Assembly: GCF_003385845.1 (NCBI RefSeq)
Contig: NZ_QRDJ01000006.1
Location: forward strand, 806,001 to 870,000
Length of the DNA: 64,000 nt
Origin: Kushneria indalinina DSM 14324
GTDB taxonomy: Bacteria; Pseudomonadota; Gammaproteobacteria; Pseudomonadales; Halomonadaceae
Direction: 5' to 3'
Under the pieces are notes generated by a model. The model was given only the letters and a program-made list of their open reading frames with translations, was not told the origin of the DNA and did no database searches. The translations under genes and the position numbers were made by a program. Positions 27,841 to 37,924 of this stretch are shown in pieces. The stretch's first letter is position 1. Every line of letters starts with the position of its first letter.

Positions 27841-28551
27841 ATGGAACTGCAGCCGGCGTATCTGCTGCACCGTCAGGCCTGGCGCGAAACCAGCGCGCTG
27901 GCGGACATACTGACGCTATACGACGGGCGTATCCGCGCCGTGGCGCGCGGTGTGATGCGTCCGGGCAGTCGAACGCGCCATCGGCTTCAGCCCTTCACGC
28001 CGCTGCATCTGACCTGGCAGGGCGAGGGCGAGCTGAAAACCCTGAGAATCATTGAATCCCAGGGGCCGGGTGCCATGCTGGCAGGGGAAGGTCTTATCTG
28101 CGGGCTGTATGCCAACGAGCTGATGAGTCGTCTTTTGCCCCTGTCGATGCCGGTAGACACCCTGTTTGCCTTTTACGCAGCGCTGCTTGAGGCGTTGCCC
28201 TTTCCCGAGAGGCGAGGCGGCGCGCTCCGACGCTTTGAGATCACGCTTCTTGAAGCGCTCGACAGCGAGCCCGTCTTTCTTGATGAGCAGGACAGACCGC
28301 TGGATCGTGAAGGGCGCTATCACTACGACCCTTCCCTGAAACGTTTTCGTCCGGCGCCCCTGGAGGGGCCGGCCTTTGAAGCGCGTGCGCTGGGCTGGCT
28401 TGCTCGTGGGGACTGGGATTCCCCGGGCCTTGCCGGTACCGCACGCGTTTTGACGCGTCAGGCACTGGCGCCGCTTTTGGGAAGTCGTGAGCTGCGCTCG
28501 CGGGAACTGATGAACGAACTGATGCGCCGACGCCGAACCGGCGCGCGTTGA
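27841..28551 (+). CDS. recO: DNA repair protein RecO
   Basis: The 236-residue RecFOR-pathway protein loads RecA on SSB-coated gaps. The OB-fold N-terminus ([48 protein letters not shown], broken here only by reading blocks) has the family pattern YlLH.r...E.S.l...fT...Gr. The C-terminal helical domain has no cysteine zinc site, as in many gammaproteobacterial RecO. It starts immediately after the era stop and runs into the pdxJ ribosome-binding site. Confidence 0.9.
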   Translation: MELQPAYLLHRQAWRETSALADILTLYDGRIRAVARGVMRPGSRTRHRLQPFTPLHLTWQGEGELKTLRIIESQGPGAMLAGEGLICGLYANELMSRLLPLSMPVDTLFAFYAALLEALPFPERRGGALRRFEITLLEALDSEPVFLDEQDRPLDREGRYHYDPSLKRFRPAPLEGPAFEARALGWLARGDWDSPGLAGTARVLTRQALAPLLGSRELRSRELMNELMRRRRTGAR

Positions 28552-28562
28552 AGGAGACCACC

Positions 28563-29342
28563 ATGTCGGATCAAATCGTTAATGCCCTGCCGCCGCGGAT
28601 TCTGCTGGGCGTCAATGTTGACCATATCGCCACGCTGAGACAGGCGCGCGGCACGCGCTTTCCCGACCCGGTGCAGGCCGCCCTGGTCAGTGAAGAGGCC
28701 GGTGCCGATGGCATTACCATGCATCTACGCGAGGATCGCCGTCACATTCAGGACCGTGACATCGAGCTTGCCATGCAGATGCTCAACACGCGTCTTAACC
28801 TTGAGATGGCCGTGGTCGAGGAGATGATCACGCTGGCTGAGCGTCTCAGGCCCGCCAATGTTTGCCTGGTGCCTGAAAAGCGTGCGGAGCTGACCACCGA
28901 GGGCGGTCTGGATGTGGTCGGGGGCGGTGATCGCATTCGACAGGCCTGCCAGCGTCTGGCGGCAGCAGGCTGTGAGGTGTCACTGTTTATCGATCCCGAG
29001 CCGGATCAGATTCAGGCAGCATTCGATGCAGGCGCGCGCGCCATCGAGCTGCACACCGGGACCTGGGTGGAGGCGTCACGCGACAATGCCGATGTCGAGC
29101 TCGCCCGTATTGCCGCGGCGGCCGAAATGGCCCATACCCTGGGCATGACCGTCAACGCCGGCCACGGCCTGCACTACCACAATGTAGAAGCCATTGCGGC
29201 CATGCCCTGGTTTCATGAGCTCAACATTGGCCACGCGATTGTCTCACGTGCCGCCCTGACCGGGCTTGACGAGGCCGTGCGTGAAATGAAGCGTTTGATG
29301 GTACAGGCGCGCGCCTTCAGTACGTTCGAGCACTCGGCCTGA
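28563..29342 (+). CDS. pdxJ: Pyridoxine 5'-phosphate synthase
   Basis: The 259-residue TIM-barrel enzyme joins 3-amino-2-oxopropyl phosphate and 1-deoxyxylulose 5-phosphate to pyridoxine phosphate, the last ring-forming step of vitamin B6 synthesis. Motifs seen are [50 protein letters not shown] and ELHTG with [13 protein letters not shown] at 28563 has AAGGAG at 6 nt, preferred to an upstream in-frame start. It is the last gene of the rnc-era-recO unit; acpS, which often follows, is absent here. Confidence 0.95.
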   Translation: MSDQIVNALPPRILLGVNVDHIATLRQARGTRFPDPVQAALVSEEAGADGITMHLREDRRHIQDRDIELAMQMLNTRLNLEMAVVEEMITLAERLRPANVCLVPEKRAELTTEGGLDVVGGGDRIRQACQRLAAAGCEVSLFIDPEPDQIQAAFDAGARAIELHTGTWVEASRDNADVELARIAAAAEMAHTLGMTVNAGHGLHYHNVEAIAAMPWFHELNIGHAIVSRAALTGLDEAVREMKRLMVQARAFSTFEHSA

Positions 29343-29362
29343 AGACGGCGGCACTGAACGCA

Positions 29363-29403
29363 TTAGCGCTAAAGACAATGCGTTGATCGGGCCGCGCTAT
29401 AAT
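29363..29403 (+). promoter_or_regulatory. cysM promoter region with a -10 box and palindrome
   Basis: TATAAT (29398-29403) is a consensus -10 about 40 bp before the cysM start. The hexamers at 16-18 bp upstream are poor -35s. A 10-bp perfect palindrome TTAGCGCTAA (29363-29372) lies next to the expected -35 position and could bind a regulator. Confidence 0.4.
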
Positions 29404-29442
29404 AGGCTCTTTTTTGGCATCCCGTTGATTCTGGAGCGCTGC

Positions 29443-30339
29443 ATGGATTACCCCACAATCGAATCCACCATCGGGCATACCCCGCTGGTGCGCCTCAAGC
29501 GCATTCAGGTCGGCAGCAGCACGCTGCTGGCCAAGCTTGAAGGCAACAATCCTGCCGGTTCGGTCAAGGATCGTCCGGCCCTGTCGATGCTTGCCCACGC
29601 CGAAGCGCGCGGTGAGATCACACCCGGCGACACGCTGATTGAAGCCACTTCCGGCAATACCGGCATTGCGCTTGCCATGGCAGCGGCCATACGTGGTTAT
29701 CAGATGATTCTGATCATGCCGGACAGTGCCAGCAGCGAGCGCAAGCAGGCCATGGCCGCCTATGGCGCCCGATTGATCGAGGTCACGAAGGATCAGGGCA
29801 TGGAAGGTGCCCGGGACATGGCGGATGCCATGATCGCTCGAGGCGAAGGCAAACCGCTCAATCAGTTTGCCAACCATGACAATCCACTGGCCCATTTCGA
29901 GACTACCGGGCCCGAGCTCTGGGAACAGACGGGGGGCAACATCACCCATTTTGTCAGCTCAATGGGCACCACCGGCACCATCATGGGCGTCTCGCGCTAT
30001 TTGAAGTCAAAAAATGACGCGATCCAGATCGTGGGGCTTCAGCCCGAGGATGGTGCCAGCATTGCCGGCATTCGCCGTTGGCCCGAGGCCTATCGTCCCA
30101 GCATCTTCGAGCAGTCGCGCGTTGACAGGGTCATCGATATCGGTCAGCAGGAAGCCGAAGAACACATGCGGCGTCTGGCACGGGAAGAGGGCATTCTGGC
30201 TGGCGTCTCCTCGGGCGGCGCGCTGGCGGGCGCCCTTCGTATCGCGCACGAAGTCGACAACGCCGTGATCGCCTTTATCGTTTGTGACCGTGGGGACCGT
30301 TATCTCTCCACCGGTCTTTATGCACCGGAGCAGCATTAA
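29443..30339 (+). CDS. cysM: Cysteine synthase B
   Basis: The 298-residue PLP enzyme makes cysteine from O-acetylserine and sulfide or thiosulfate. The PLP lysine is Lys42 in NPAGSVKDRPA, followed by the ATSGNTGIALA loop and the phosphate-binding SMGTTGT block. MPD-SASSERKQAMAAYGARLIEV and the RRWPEAYRPSIF region favour CysM over CysK. ATG at 29443 has GGAG at 8 nt. It is followed after 2 bp by rlmD, in the order also seen in Pseudomonas. Confidence 0.92.
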   Translation: MDYPTIESTIGHTPLVRLKRIQVGSSTLLAKLEGNNPAGSVKDRPALSMLAHAEARGEITPGDTLIEATSGNTGIALAMAAAIRGYQMILIMPDSASSERKQAMAAYGARLIEVTKDQGMEGARDMADAMIARGEGKPLNQFANHDNPLAHFETTGPELWEQTGGNITHFVSSMGTTGTIMGVSRYLKSKNDAIQIVGLQPEDGASIAGIRRWPEAYRPSIFEQSRVDRVIDIGQQEAEEHMRRLAREEGILAGVSSGGALAGALRIAHEVDNAVIAFIVCDRGDRYLSTGLYAPEQH

Positions 30340-30341
30340 AC

Positions 30342-31715
30342 ATGGCCATGTTGGGACAGCGTCGTCAGCAGCGACCCGCGACGCGCAAGCGTCTGGAATC
30401 GCCGGGCGCGAAACGCGCTGATGAAGGAAGCGTGGTGATCGAGCGCCTGGCGCACGATGGACGCGGTGTGGCGCACAATCTTGAGGGCAAGATACTTTTT
30501 ATCGAGCAGGCGCTGCCCGGTGAAGAAATCGAAGTGGCCGTGCATACCCAGCACGGTCGGTATGATGAAGGCCACGTGCGCCGAATCCTCAAGGCATCCG
30601 ATGAGCGCGTGACGCCGGGCTGTGCCCATTTTGGCCGCTGTGGTGGCTGTGATCTGCAGCATCTGGCGATCGAAGGCCAGCGTCGTCACAAGCAGCAGGT
30701 GCTGCGTGAACACATGGCGCGCCATGATATTGAACTTCCCGAGCTGTCCTTGCTGGAAGGTGACGCATGGGGCTATCGCCGCCGTGCGCGACTGGGCGTT
30801 CGGGTCGGCAGTGATGACCGCATTCACATGGGCTATCGGGTGCGCGGGCAGGATCGGCTTTTTAATATCGAGCAGTGTCCGATTCTCGAGCCCCGTCTGG
30901 AAGCGCTGCTTCAGCCGCTGCGCGCGCTGATCGAAACGCTTGAAGCGCCGCGTCGGCTGGGGCATATCGAACTGGTGGCCGGTGATGAAAACGTCATGAT
31001 TACCCTGCGCCAGCTCCGCCGTGTTTCCAATGATCTGGCGCGCTGGCAGCAGTTTGCCCATGAGTATGGTGTGCTTTTGAGCGTTGTTTGCGGCGAAGGT
31101 GAAAAGCCGGCACTGGAGCGTCTGGACGACAGGCCCGAGACATGGCCGAGTTATCGGGCGCTTCCCGGTGACGACGCCCTGAATATTCGTGTGCAAAACG
31201 GCGATTTCCTGCAGGCCAACGCCGAGGTGAATCATCAGCTGGTGGCGCAGGTGCTGGCGTGGGCTGATATCCATGACGGGATGTCTGTTGTGGATCTCTT
31301 TGCCGGCGTGGGCAATTTTTCCCTGACCCTTGCCGCTGCCGGGGCGCGCGTAATCGCCTACGAAGGTCGGGAATCAATGGTGCAGCGCCTGCGCGATAAT
31401 GCACAGGCGGCAGGCGTATCGGATGATATCGAGGCGCGCTGTACGGATCTCGCCAGTGCGCCCCCCGGGCTGGAGGACGCGGCGCTCGTGGTGCTTGATC
31501 CGCCTCGCGCCGGGGCTCAGGGCATCTGTCAGTCGCTTGCAGTGAGCGGGCCTTCACGGGTGCTCTATGTGTCCTGTGAGCCGGCCACGCTGGCACGCGA
31601 TGTGCATCTACTCGTGAGCGGTGGCTATCGTCTGGTCAGGGCAGCCGTGGCCGACATGTTCCCGCAGACGGCGCATCTGGAATCGCTGGTGCTGCTCGAG
31701 CGTCAGCCTACATAA
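30342..31715 (+). CDS. rlmD: 23S rRNA (uracil-1939-C5)-methyltransferase
   Basis: The 457-residue RlmD/RumA makes m5U1939 in 23S rRNA. An N-terminal TRAM domain (VVIERLAHDGRGVAHNLEGKILFIEQALPGEE) is followed by the Fe-S cysteines of CAHFGRCGGCDLQH. The SAM-dependent methyltransferase fold comes next (VVDLFAGVGNFSLTLA, VLDPPRAG), with the catalytic Cys in VLYVSCEPATLARD. It sits between cysM and relA with gaps of 2 and 24 bp, so it likely shares their transcript. Confidence 0.95.
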   Translation: MAMLGQRRQQRPATRKRLESPGAKRADEGSVVIERLAHDGRGVAHNLEGKILFIEQALPGEEIEVAVHTQHGRYDEGHVRRILKASDERVTPGCAHFGRCGGCDLQHLAIEGQRRHKQQVLREHMARHDIELPELSLLEGDAWGYRRRARLGVRVGSDDRIHMGYRVRGQDRLFNIEQCPILEPRLEALLQPLRALIETLEAPRRLGHIELVAGDENVMITLRQLRRVSNDLARWQQFAHEYGVLLSVVCGEGEKPALERLDDRPETWPSYRALPGDDALNIRVQNGDFLQANAEVNHQLVAQVLAWADIHDGMSVVDLFAGVGNFSLTLAAAGARVIAYEGRESMVQRLRDNAQAAGVSDDIEARCTDLASAPPGLEDAALVVLDPPRAGAQGICQSLAVSGPSRVLYVSCEPATLARDVHLLVSGGYRLVRAAVADMFPQTAHLESLVLLERQPT

Positions 31716-31739
31716 AAGACAAGACGGGAATCGCGTTAC

Positions 31740-34007
31740 ATGGTCAAGGTTCGCGAAGATCAGCCGCTCGATGCCGATGGACGAGTCGATATCACGACCT
31801 GGCTTGCCCATCTTCAAAGCGAAGTCCCCCTCAAGGACCCGGCCGAGCTTGAACGCGCCTGCCGGTTCGCCGCGAGGATCAATCAGGAGGCTGCCAGCCA
31901 GCAGCCTGCCTGGCGTGACATCTATTCCGCCTTTCGTATCGGGCTTGAAATGGCCGATATCCTCAGTGAGCTCAAGCTCGATCAGCAGGCCATCACGGCC
32001 GCCGTGCTGTATCGCAGCGTGCGCGAGGGGCTGACGCGTCTGGACGTGATCGAGCGTGAGTTCGGCCCGGAAGTCTCCAGCCTGATTGATGGGGTGCTGC
32101 GCATGGCGGCCATCTCTCAGCTGCAGGCGCCGGATCAGGGCATGACGCAGCACAATCAGCAGGAAAATCTGCGCAAGATGCTGGTGGCCATGGTAGACGA
32201 TGTGCGTGTGGCCCTGATCAAGATTGCCGAACGCACCAGCATGCTGCGCCAGGTCAAGGATGGTTCCCGCGAGCGTGCCCTGCGTGTGGCGCGCGAAGTG
32301 TTCGACATTTATGCCCCACTGGCGCATCGATTGGGGATCGGCCAGATCAAGTGGGAGCTGGAAGATCTTTCCTTTCGCTACCTGCATGAAAACGATTACA
32401 AGACCATCGCCAAACAGCTGGCGGAGAAGCGACTGGATCGTAATCGCTACATCCACGATGTCGTGGACACGCTCAAGCGTCTTCTCGAGGCGCAGAACAT
32501 CACCCGCTATGACCTCTCCGGGCGTGCCAAGCACATCTATTCGATCTGGCGGAAGATGAAGCGCAAGCACATCGACTTTTCACAGGTCTACGATGTGCGC
32601 GCCGTGCGGGTGCTGGTGCCTGAAGTCACCGATTGCTACACCGTACTGGGGATTGTCCACTCCTTGTGGCATCACGTGCCCAACGAGTTTGACGACTACA
32701 TCGCCAACCCCAAGAAAAACGGCTATCAGTCGCTGCATACGGCTGTCTTCGGGCCCGAGGGCAAGGTGCTGGAGATCCAGATTCGTACCTTCGCCATGCA
32801 TGAGGATGCCGAGCTTGGGGTCTGTGCGCACTGGCGCTACAAGGGCACCGATGTCGACTCCAAAAGCCGCAGCTACGAGCAAAAGATTGCCTGGCTGCGT
32901 CAGGTGCTCGAGTGGCAGGAGGAGGTCGGCGAGCTGACCGATCTTACCGAGGGGCTCAACTCCGACATCGCTCCCGATCGCATCTACGTCTTTACCCCGG
33001 AAGGGCACGTGATCGACCTGCCCCGGGTCGCGACACCGATCGACTTTGCCTACCGCGTGCATACCGAAGTCGGCCACCACTGCCGCGGTGCGAAGGTGGA
33101 TGGGCGCATTGTCCCCCTGACCTATCAGCTCAAGACCGGACAGCAGGTCGAGATTCTCAACGCCACCCAGGGCGGCCCGAGCCGCGACTGGCTCAACCCG
33201 TCGCTGGGGTATGTCTGTACCTCCCGTGCCCGGGCCAAGATCCAGTCATGGTTCAAGCTGCAGGCGCGTGAGCAAAACGAGGAGGAGGGGCGCGTTCTGC
33301 TGGAGCGCGAATTTCGCCGTCTGGACCTTGAGCGTCTGGATCGCACGCGCCTGGCGCAGGCGGTAAATTACACCAGTCCTGAAGACATGTACGCCGCCAT
33401 TGGCGCCGGCGATCTTCGCATCGGGCAGGTACTCTCCCAGGCGCAGCATCTTTTCGGTGAAACCGAAGATGTCGATGAACTTGACCGTCTATTGGCGCGT
33501 CCGCGTCGCCAGGGTGTACGTGAAAGCACCGATACCATCACCGTGCTGGGGGTCGGCAATCTCAAGACCCAGATGGCCAACTGCTGTCATCCGGTGCCGG
33601 GGGACGACATCGTGGGCTTTATCACCCAGGGGCGGGGGGTCACGGTGCACCGTCAGGATTGTCCCAATATCCTGCAGCTTCGAAGCGATGAGCCGGCGCG
33701 CGTCGTTCAGGTCGAGTGGGGCCAGCAGCAACCGATCCAGTACCCGGTCGATATCGAAATCAAGGCATGGGATCGCTCCAATCTGCTGCGCGATGTCACC
33801 GGTATTCTTTCCAATGAAAAGGTCAACGTACTGGGCGTCAATACCTCTACCAATCGTGATGACCATATGGCCACGCTGAAAATCACGCTGGAGGTGTCGG
33901 GGCTTGATGTGCTGTCAAAGGTGGTCAACCGGATCGGGCAGTTGACCAACGTGACCGATATCCGTCGGCTGCGTCAGGGCGGTGGCAGCCTGAAGGATTC
34001 GGTCTAG
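31740..34007 (+). CDS. relA: GTP pyrophosphokinase RelA ((p)ppGpp synthetase I)
   Basis: The 755-residue ribosome-associated stringent-response enzyme makes (p)ppGpp when uncharged tRNA accumulates. The hydrolase HD site of SpoT is degenerate here (AVLYRSVREG near residue 90 instead of LLHDVIED), as expected for RelA. The synthetase domain has RKMKRKHIDFSQVYDVRAVRVLV and NPKKNGYQSLHTAV. TGS (IYVFTPEGHVIDLP), zinc-finger (NCCHPVPGDDIVGFIT) and C-terminal ACT domains follow. mazG follows closely, an arrangement also found in E. coli. Confidence 0.96.
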   Translation: MVKVREDQPLDADGRVDITTWLAHLQSEVPLKDPAELERACRFAARINQEAASQQPAWRDIYSAFRIGLEMADILSELKLDQQAITAAVLYRSVREGLTRLDVIEREFGPEVSSLIDGVLRMAAISQLQAPDQGMTQHNQQENLRKMLVAMVDDVRVALIKIAERTSMLRQVKDGSRERALRVAREVFDIYAPLAHRLGIGQIKWELEDLSFRYLHENDYKTIAKQLAEKRLDRNRYIHDVVDTLKRLLEAQNITRYDLSGRAKHIYSIWRKMKRKHIDFSQVYDVRAVRVLVPEVTDCYTVLGIVHSLWHHVPNEFDDYIANPKKNGYQSLHTAVFGPEGKVLEIQIRTFAMHEDAELGVCAHWRYKGTDVDSKSRSYEQKIAWLRQVLEWQEEVGELTDLTEGLNSDIAPDRIYVFTPEGHVIDLPRVATPIDFAYRVHTEVGHHCRGAKVDGRIVPLTYQLKTGQQVEILNATQGGPSRDWLNPSLGYVCTSRARAKIQSWFKLQAREQNEEEGRVLLEREFRRLDLERLDRTRLAQAVNYTSPEDMYAAIGAGDLRIGQVLSQAQHLFGETEDVDELDRLLARPRRQGVRESTDTITVLGVGNLKTQMANCCHPVPGDDIVGFITQGRGVTVHRQDCPNILQLRSDEPARVVQVEWGQQQPIQYPVDIEIKAWDRSNLLRDVTGILSNEKVNVLGVNTSTNRDDHMATLKITLEVSGLDVLSKVVNRIGQLTNVTDIRRLRQGGGSLKDSV

Positions 34008-34039
34008 ATCGCGATTTTAAGGTGAAAAAGGGTATTTCG

Positions 34040-34870
34040 ATGCAAGAGGCACGTTACACGCTCGATGATCTGCTCACCCTGATGCAGGTCTTGCGCGACC
34101 CGCAGCAGGGGTGTCCGTGGGATGTGGCTCAGCACTGGGATTCCATCGTGCCCCATACGATCGAAGAGGCGCATGAAGTGGCCGATGCCATCGAGCGTCG
34201 CGCCTTTGATGAGCTGCCCGGCGAGCTGGGGGATCTGCTGTTTCAGATCGTCTATTACGCCCAGTTTGGCCGCGAAGAAGGCCGTTTCGACTTTCACGAT
34301 ATTGTCCATGTGCTGACGGCCAAGATGATCACCCGTCATCCGCATGTGTTTCCTGACGGGCATCTCGGCTCGCGGCGACAGGGTGTGGCGGCGGTTGATG
34401 TGGATACCTCGGCGGTCGGGCAGCGCTGGGAGGCCCGCAAGGTTAACGAGCGTGATTCGCGCGCGGCCACATCACACCTGGACGACATCCCGCTGGCACT
34501 ACCGGCGCTGTCTCGCGCCAGCAAGCTCTCCAGTCGCGCCTCCCGGGCAGGCTTTGACTGGCCCGACCACCGCGGCGCGCTGGACAAGATTCGCGAGGAG
34601 CTGGCCGAACTGGAAGTCGAAATCGAGGCCGGCCATCAGGAGAACATGAACGCCGAGCTGGGCGATCTTCTCTTTGCCGTGGTTAATCTGGCTCGCCATC
34701 TGGAGGTGGATCCGGAACAGGCGCTGCGCGGTACCGGTCAGCGATTTGAAAGGCGTTTTCGCCACGTGGAAGACGCCGTTCGGGAAAGCGGCCATCCCAT
34801 CGAGCATACCGACCTCGACACCCTTGAGTGTCATTGGCAGGAGGCCAAGCGCATCGAGCGTGGGCAGTAG
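34040..34870 (+). CDS. mazG: Nucleoside triphosphate pyrophosphohydrolase MazG
   Basis: The 276-residue all-alpha NTP pyrophosphatase has two MazG domains. The first (CPWD..QHWDSIVPHTIEEAHEVADAIE, DELPGELGDLLFQIVYYAQ) and second (FDWPDHRGALDKIREELAELEVEIE, NMNAELGDLLFAVVNLARHL) both show the EExxE and ExxD metal sites. It hydrolyses aberrant NTPs and in E. coli lowers ppGpp, matching its place after relA. ATG at 34040 has AAAGGG upstream; an in-frame GTG at 34022 has its SD too close. Confidence 0.93.
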   Translation: MQEARYTLDDLLTLMQVLRDPQQGCPWDVAQHWDSIVPHTIEEAHEVADAIERRAFDELPGELGDLLFQIVYYAQFGREEGRFDFHDIVHVLTAKMITRHPHVFPDGHLGSRRQGVAAVDVDTSAVGQRWEARKVNERDSRAATSHLDDIPLALPALSRASKLSSRASRAGFDWPDHRGALDKIREELAELEVEIEAGHQENMNAELGDLLFAVVNLARHLEVDPEQALRGTGQRFERRFRHVEDAVRESGHPIEHTDLDTLECHWQEAKRIERGQ

Positions 34871-34993
34871 CGGCTAATCCCCCATGAGTTCGCATGACTT
34901 CGACTTTGGTCGCAAGTCATTGTTGTAGTGTTGTTGTTGTTCCCCGACCGCGTCAGGCTCTTGCTTCCTGTCATGCGCCTCGCGGAGTCTTTC

Positions 34994-37717
34994 ATGCAAT
35001 ACGCTTCTTCTTCTGCCCCTGGAGGTGCCTCTTCAGGGGACGTTTCCGATAACGACCATGCGCTGGATGACAATGTGCTTCACGCCTCACTGCGTGAGCA
35101 TGTGCGTCTGCTGGGTGACAGCCTGGGCCACACCATTGCCGATGACCTGGGCACCGACCTTGTCGATCAGATCGAAAAAATCCGGGCGCTGGCAAAGCAG
35201 GGGCGCAAGGATGCCGGTGCCCGCGCCGAACTGATCGAGTATCTGCGTAACCTGCCTGAAGAGCGCATGCTGCCGGTGACGCGAGCCTTCAACCAGTTTC
35301 TGAACCTGGCCAACCTTGCCGAGCAGCACTATCGCGGTCGCTTTCGCCGGGTCGAGGATTATCGCCCCGGCACCCAGCCGCGTCTGGATGACCTGCTGGA
35401 ACGTCTGACGCAGGCCGGCCATGACGGCGAGGCGCTGATCGAGCGCATTGCCTCGATGCGCATCGAGCTGGTCATGACGGCGCATCCGACCGAAGTGGTC
35501 CGGCGCACCCTGATCCGCAAATATGACGCCATCAATGGCTGTCTGGGAGAGCTCAACGCCAGCGAAGAGCACCCCGAGCGTCTGGAGCAGTTGCAGGGGC
35601 GTCTCAATGAGCTGGTCAGTCAGGCTTGGCACACCAGCGAGATCCGTGCCGAGCGGCCGACGCCGGTGGATGAGGCACGCTGGGGGCTGGCGGTCATCGA
35701 ACAGTCGCTGTGGCAGGCCGTGCCGACCTTCTACCGCGAGCTGGATCAGATGCTGCTGTCGCGTGCCGGTCGGCGCCTGCCATTAGAGGCAGCGCCCATC
35801 CGGTTTGCGTCATGGATGGGTGGCGACCGCGACGGCAACCCCAACGTGACCTCGGCGGTCACCCGTGAAGTGCTGCTGCTTGAGCGCCACCGCGCGGCCG
35901 AGAGTTTCCGCCGCGATGTCGAGCAGCTGCGTCTTGAGCTTTCCATGTGGAAGGCCACGCCGGAGCTGATCGAACTGGCCGGCGGCCCCTGTCCCGAGCC
36001 CTACCGCAAGGTGCTCAGCGATCTCGAACAGCGTCTGGGGGCGACCCGCGACAAGGCGCAGATGATCTGGGAAGGGCACGGCTGGAGCGGCGAGCGGCCC
36101 ACGGTGGATACGCGCGAGGCGCTGCAGGCGCCGCTGGAAGCCTGTTATCACTCGCTGATGGCCTGCGGTCTTGATGTGATCGCCAATGGGGCGTTGCTGG
36201 ATACCCTGCGTCGGGTGGCCTGTTTTGGCACCACCATGACCCGTCTGGACATTCGCCAGGAGTCCACCCGCCACACGCAGGTGTTCGAAGAGCTGACGCA
36301 ATATCTGGGGCTTGGCAACTACGCCGAGTGGGACGAGCCGGCCCGCCGCGAGTTTCTGCTAACTGAGCTGAACTCGCCGCGCCCGCTGATTCCCGCGCAG
36401 TGGCCCTGCTCGGACGAGGTCCGTGAGGTGCTCGATACCTTTGAAGTGATCGGCTCCGAGTACAGCGAGGCGCTGGGCTCCTATGTCATTTCCATGGCGG
36501 GGCAGGCCAGTGACGTGCTCGCCGTGGCGCTTCTCATGAAGGCGGTGGGCGGCCGGGTCAGTCTGCCCATCTCACCGCTGTTTGAAACGCTCGATGATCT
36601 GGACCGTGCCGGCCATGTGATCAATGACCTGCTGGGCATGTCGGAATACCGCAACCTGATCGATGCGCGTCAGGAAGTGATGATCGGCTATTCGGACTCG
36701 GCCAAGGATGCCGGCCAGCTGGCGGCGGCCTGGGCGCAGTATCGTGCCCAGGAGCGACTGGTCGAGGTCTGTCATGAACACGGTGTCACGCTCACGCTCT
36801 TCCACGGGCGTGGCGGCACGGTAGGCCGTGGGGGCGGTCCGGCGCATGCAGCGATTCTTTCCCAGCCGCCGGGCTCCGTGCAGGGCAGTCTGCGGGTGAC
36901 CGAACAGGGCGAGATGATTCGCTTCAAGTTCGGTCAGCCCCGTATCGCCGTGCGTTCCATGGAGATCTATCTCAGTGCGGTGCTGGAAGCGACGCTGTTG
37001 CCGCCGATCGAACCAAAGCAGGCGTGGCGTGAGGAGATGGATCACCTCGCCACGCGCGCGCATCAGGTGTATTCAGGCATCGTGCGGGAAGACCCGGCCT
37101 TTGTGCCCTATTTTCGCGCCGTGACACCGGAAACGGCGCTTTCCGGGCTGCCGCTGGGCTCCCGGCCGGCCAAGCGTCGCGCCACGGGCGGTGTTGAAAC
37201 GCTCAGGGCCATTCCCTGGATATTTGCCTGGACACAGACGCGATTGATGCTGCCGGCGTGGCTGGGCAGCGATGCCGCCTTTGCCGAGCGCAGCGAGAGC
37301 GAGGAGGGCATGGCCCGGCTGCGCGAAATGATGAACGAGTGGCCGTTTTTTGGCACCTTCCTGGACATGCTCGAGATGCTGCTGGCCAAGGCCGATGCCG
37401 AGATCAATGCCTATTATGAAGAGCGTCTGATCGATGATGACAATTCCCGCGCGCTGGGGACCTCACTGCGCGAGCGCCTGCAGGGGCTTGAGAAGACGCT
37501 TTTGCGCATTCGGGAACAGAGCCATCTGCTCGAACATGCGCCACTGATTCGTCAGGCCGTGGATATACGCAATCCCTATATCGATCCACTGCACGGGCTG
37601 CAGGCTGAACTGTTATATCGAAGCCGCCAGCTTGAGGGCGATATCTCCCCGGACCTGCAGCGCGCCCTGATGGTCACCATGGCCGGCATTTCGGCGGGCC
37701 TTCGCAACACCGGTTAA
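34994..37717 (+). CDS. ppc: Phosphoenolpyruvate carboxylase
   Basis: The 907-residue enzyme carboxylates PEP to oxaloacetate to refill the citric-acid cycle. Active-site blocks are VMTAHPTEVVRRT, WMGGDRDGNPNVT, GYSDSAKDAG, FHGRGGTVGRGGGP and FAWTQTRLMLPAWLG, and the C-terminus ends in AGISAGLRNTG. ATG at 34994 has GGAG at 6 nt and gives the family length; earlier in-frame ATGs would add residues without similarity. It is monocistronic, between mazG and sodA. Confidence 0.96.
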   Translation: MQYASSSAPGGASSGDVSDNDHALDDNVLHASLREHVRLLGDSLGHTIADDLGTDLVDQIEKIRALAKQGRKDAGARAELIEYLRNLPEERMLPVTRAFNQFLNLANLAEQHYRGRFRRVEDYRPGTQPRLDDLLERLTQAGHDGEALIERIASMRIELVMTAHPTEVVRRTLIRKYDAINGCLGELNASEEHPERLEQLQGRLNELVSQAWHTSEIRAERPTPVDEARWGLAVIEQSLWQAVPTFYRELDQMLLSRAGRRLPLEAAPIRFASWMGGDRDGNPNVTSAVTREVLLLERHRAAESFRRDVEQLRLELSMWKATPELIELAGGPCPEPYRKVLSDLEQRLGATRDKAQMIWEGHGWSGERPTVDTREALQAPLEACYHSLMACGLDVIANGALLDTLRRVACFGTTMTRLDIRQESTRHTQVFEELTQYLGLGNYAEWDEPARREFLLTELNSPRPLIPAQWPCSDEVREVLDTFEVIGSEYSEALGSYVISMAGQASDVLAVALLMKAVGGRVSLPISPLFETLDDLDRAGHVINDLLGMSEYRNLIDARQEVMIGYSDSAKDAGQLAAAWAQYRAQERLVEVCHEHGVTLTLFHGRGGTVGRGGGPAHAAILSQPPGSVQGSLRVTEQGEMIRFKFGQPRIAVRSMEIYLSAVLEATLLPPIEPKQAWREEMDHLATRAHQVYSGIVREDPAFVPYFRAVTPETALSGLPLGSRPAKRRATGGVETLRAIPWIFAWTQTRLMLPAWLGSDAAFAERSESEEGMARLREMMNEWPFFGTFLDMLEMLLAKADAEINAYYEERLIDDDNSRALGTSLRERLQGLEKTLLRIREQSHLLEHAPLIRQAVDIRNPYIDPLHGLQAELLYRSRQLEGDISPDLQRALMVTMAGISAGLRNTG

Positions 37718-37924
37718 GCATGATGAGAGAGGCAATGACACGAATGGCGAACAAAGAATTGTGTCACTGACCTTGAAAAGCCTGCGTTGGCACCTAATGT
37801 CTTATAGGACGCATACGGTGGTGGTCTCCCACCATCGTGTGCCCTCAACTTTCATGACGATTGCGGGGATCAAAACGCAGTCGTCGGTTTAAACCCGCTC
37901 AGCGAGCGAAGAAGGAGTTTGACC

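Noticed and set aside
31900-32100. RelA lacking HD residues considered as a damaged gene
   Set aside because: Loss of the HD hydrolase motif is the normal state of gammaproteobacterial RelA.
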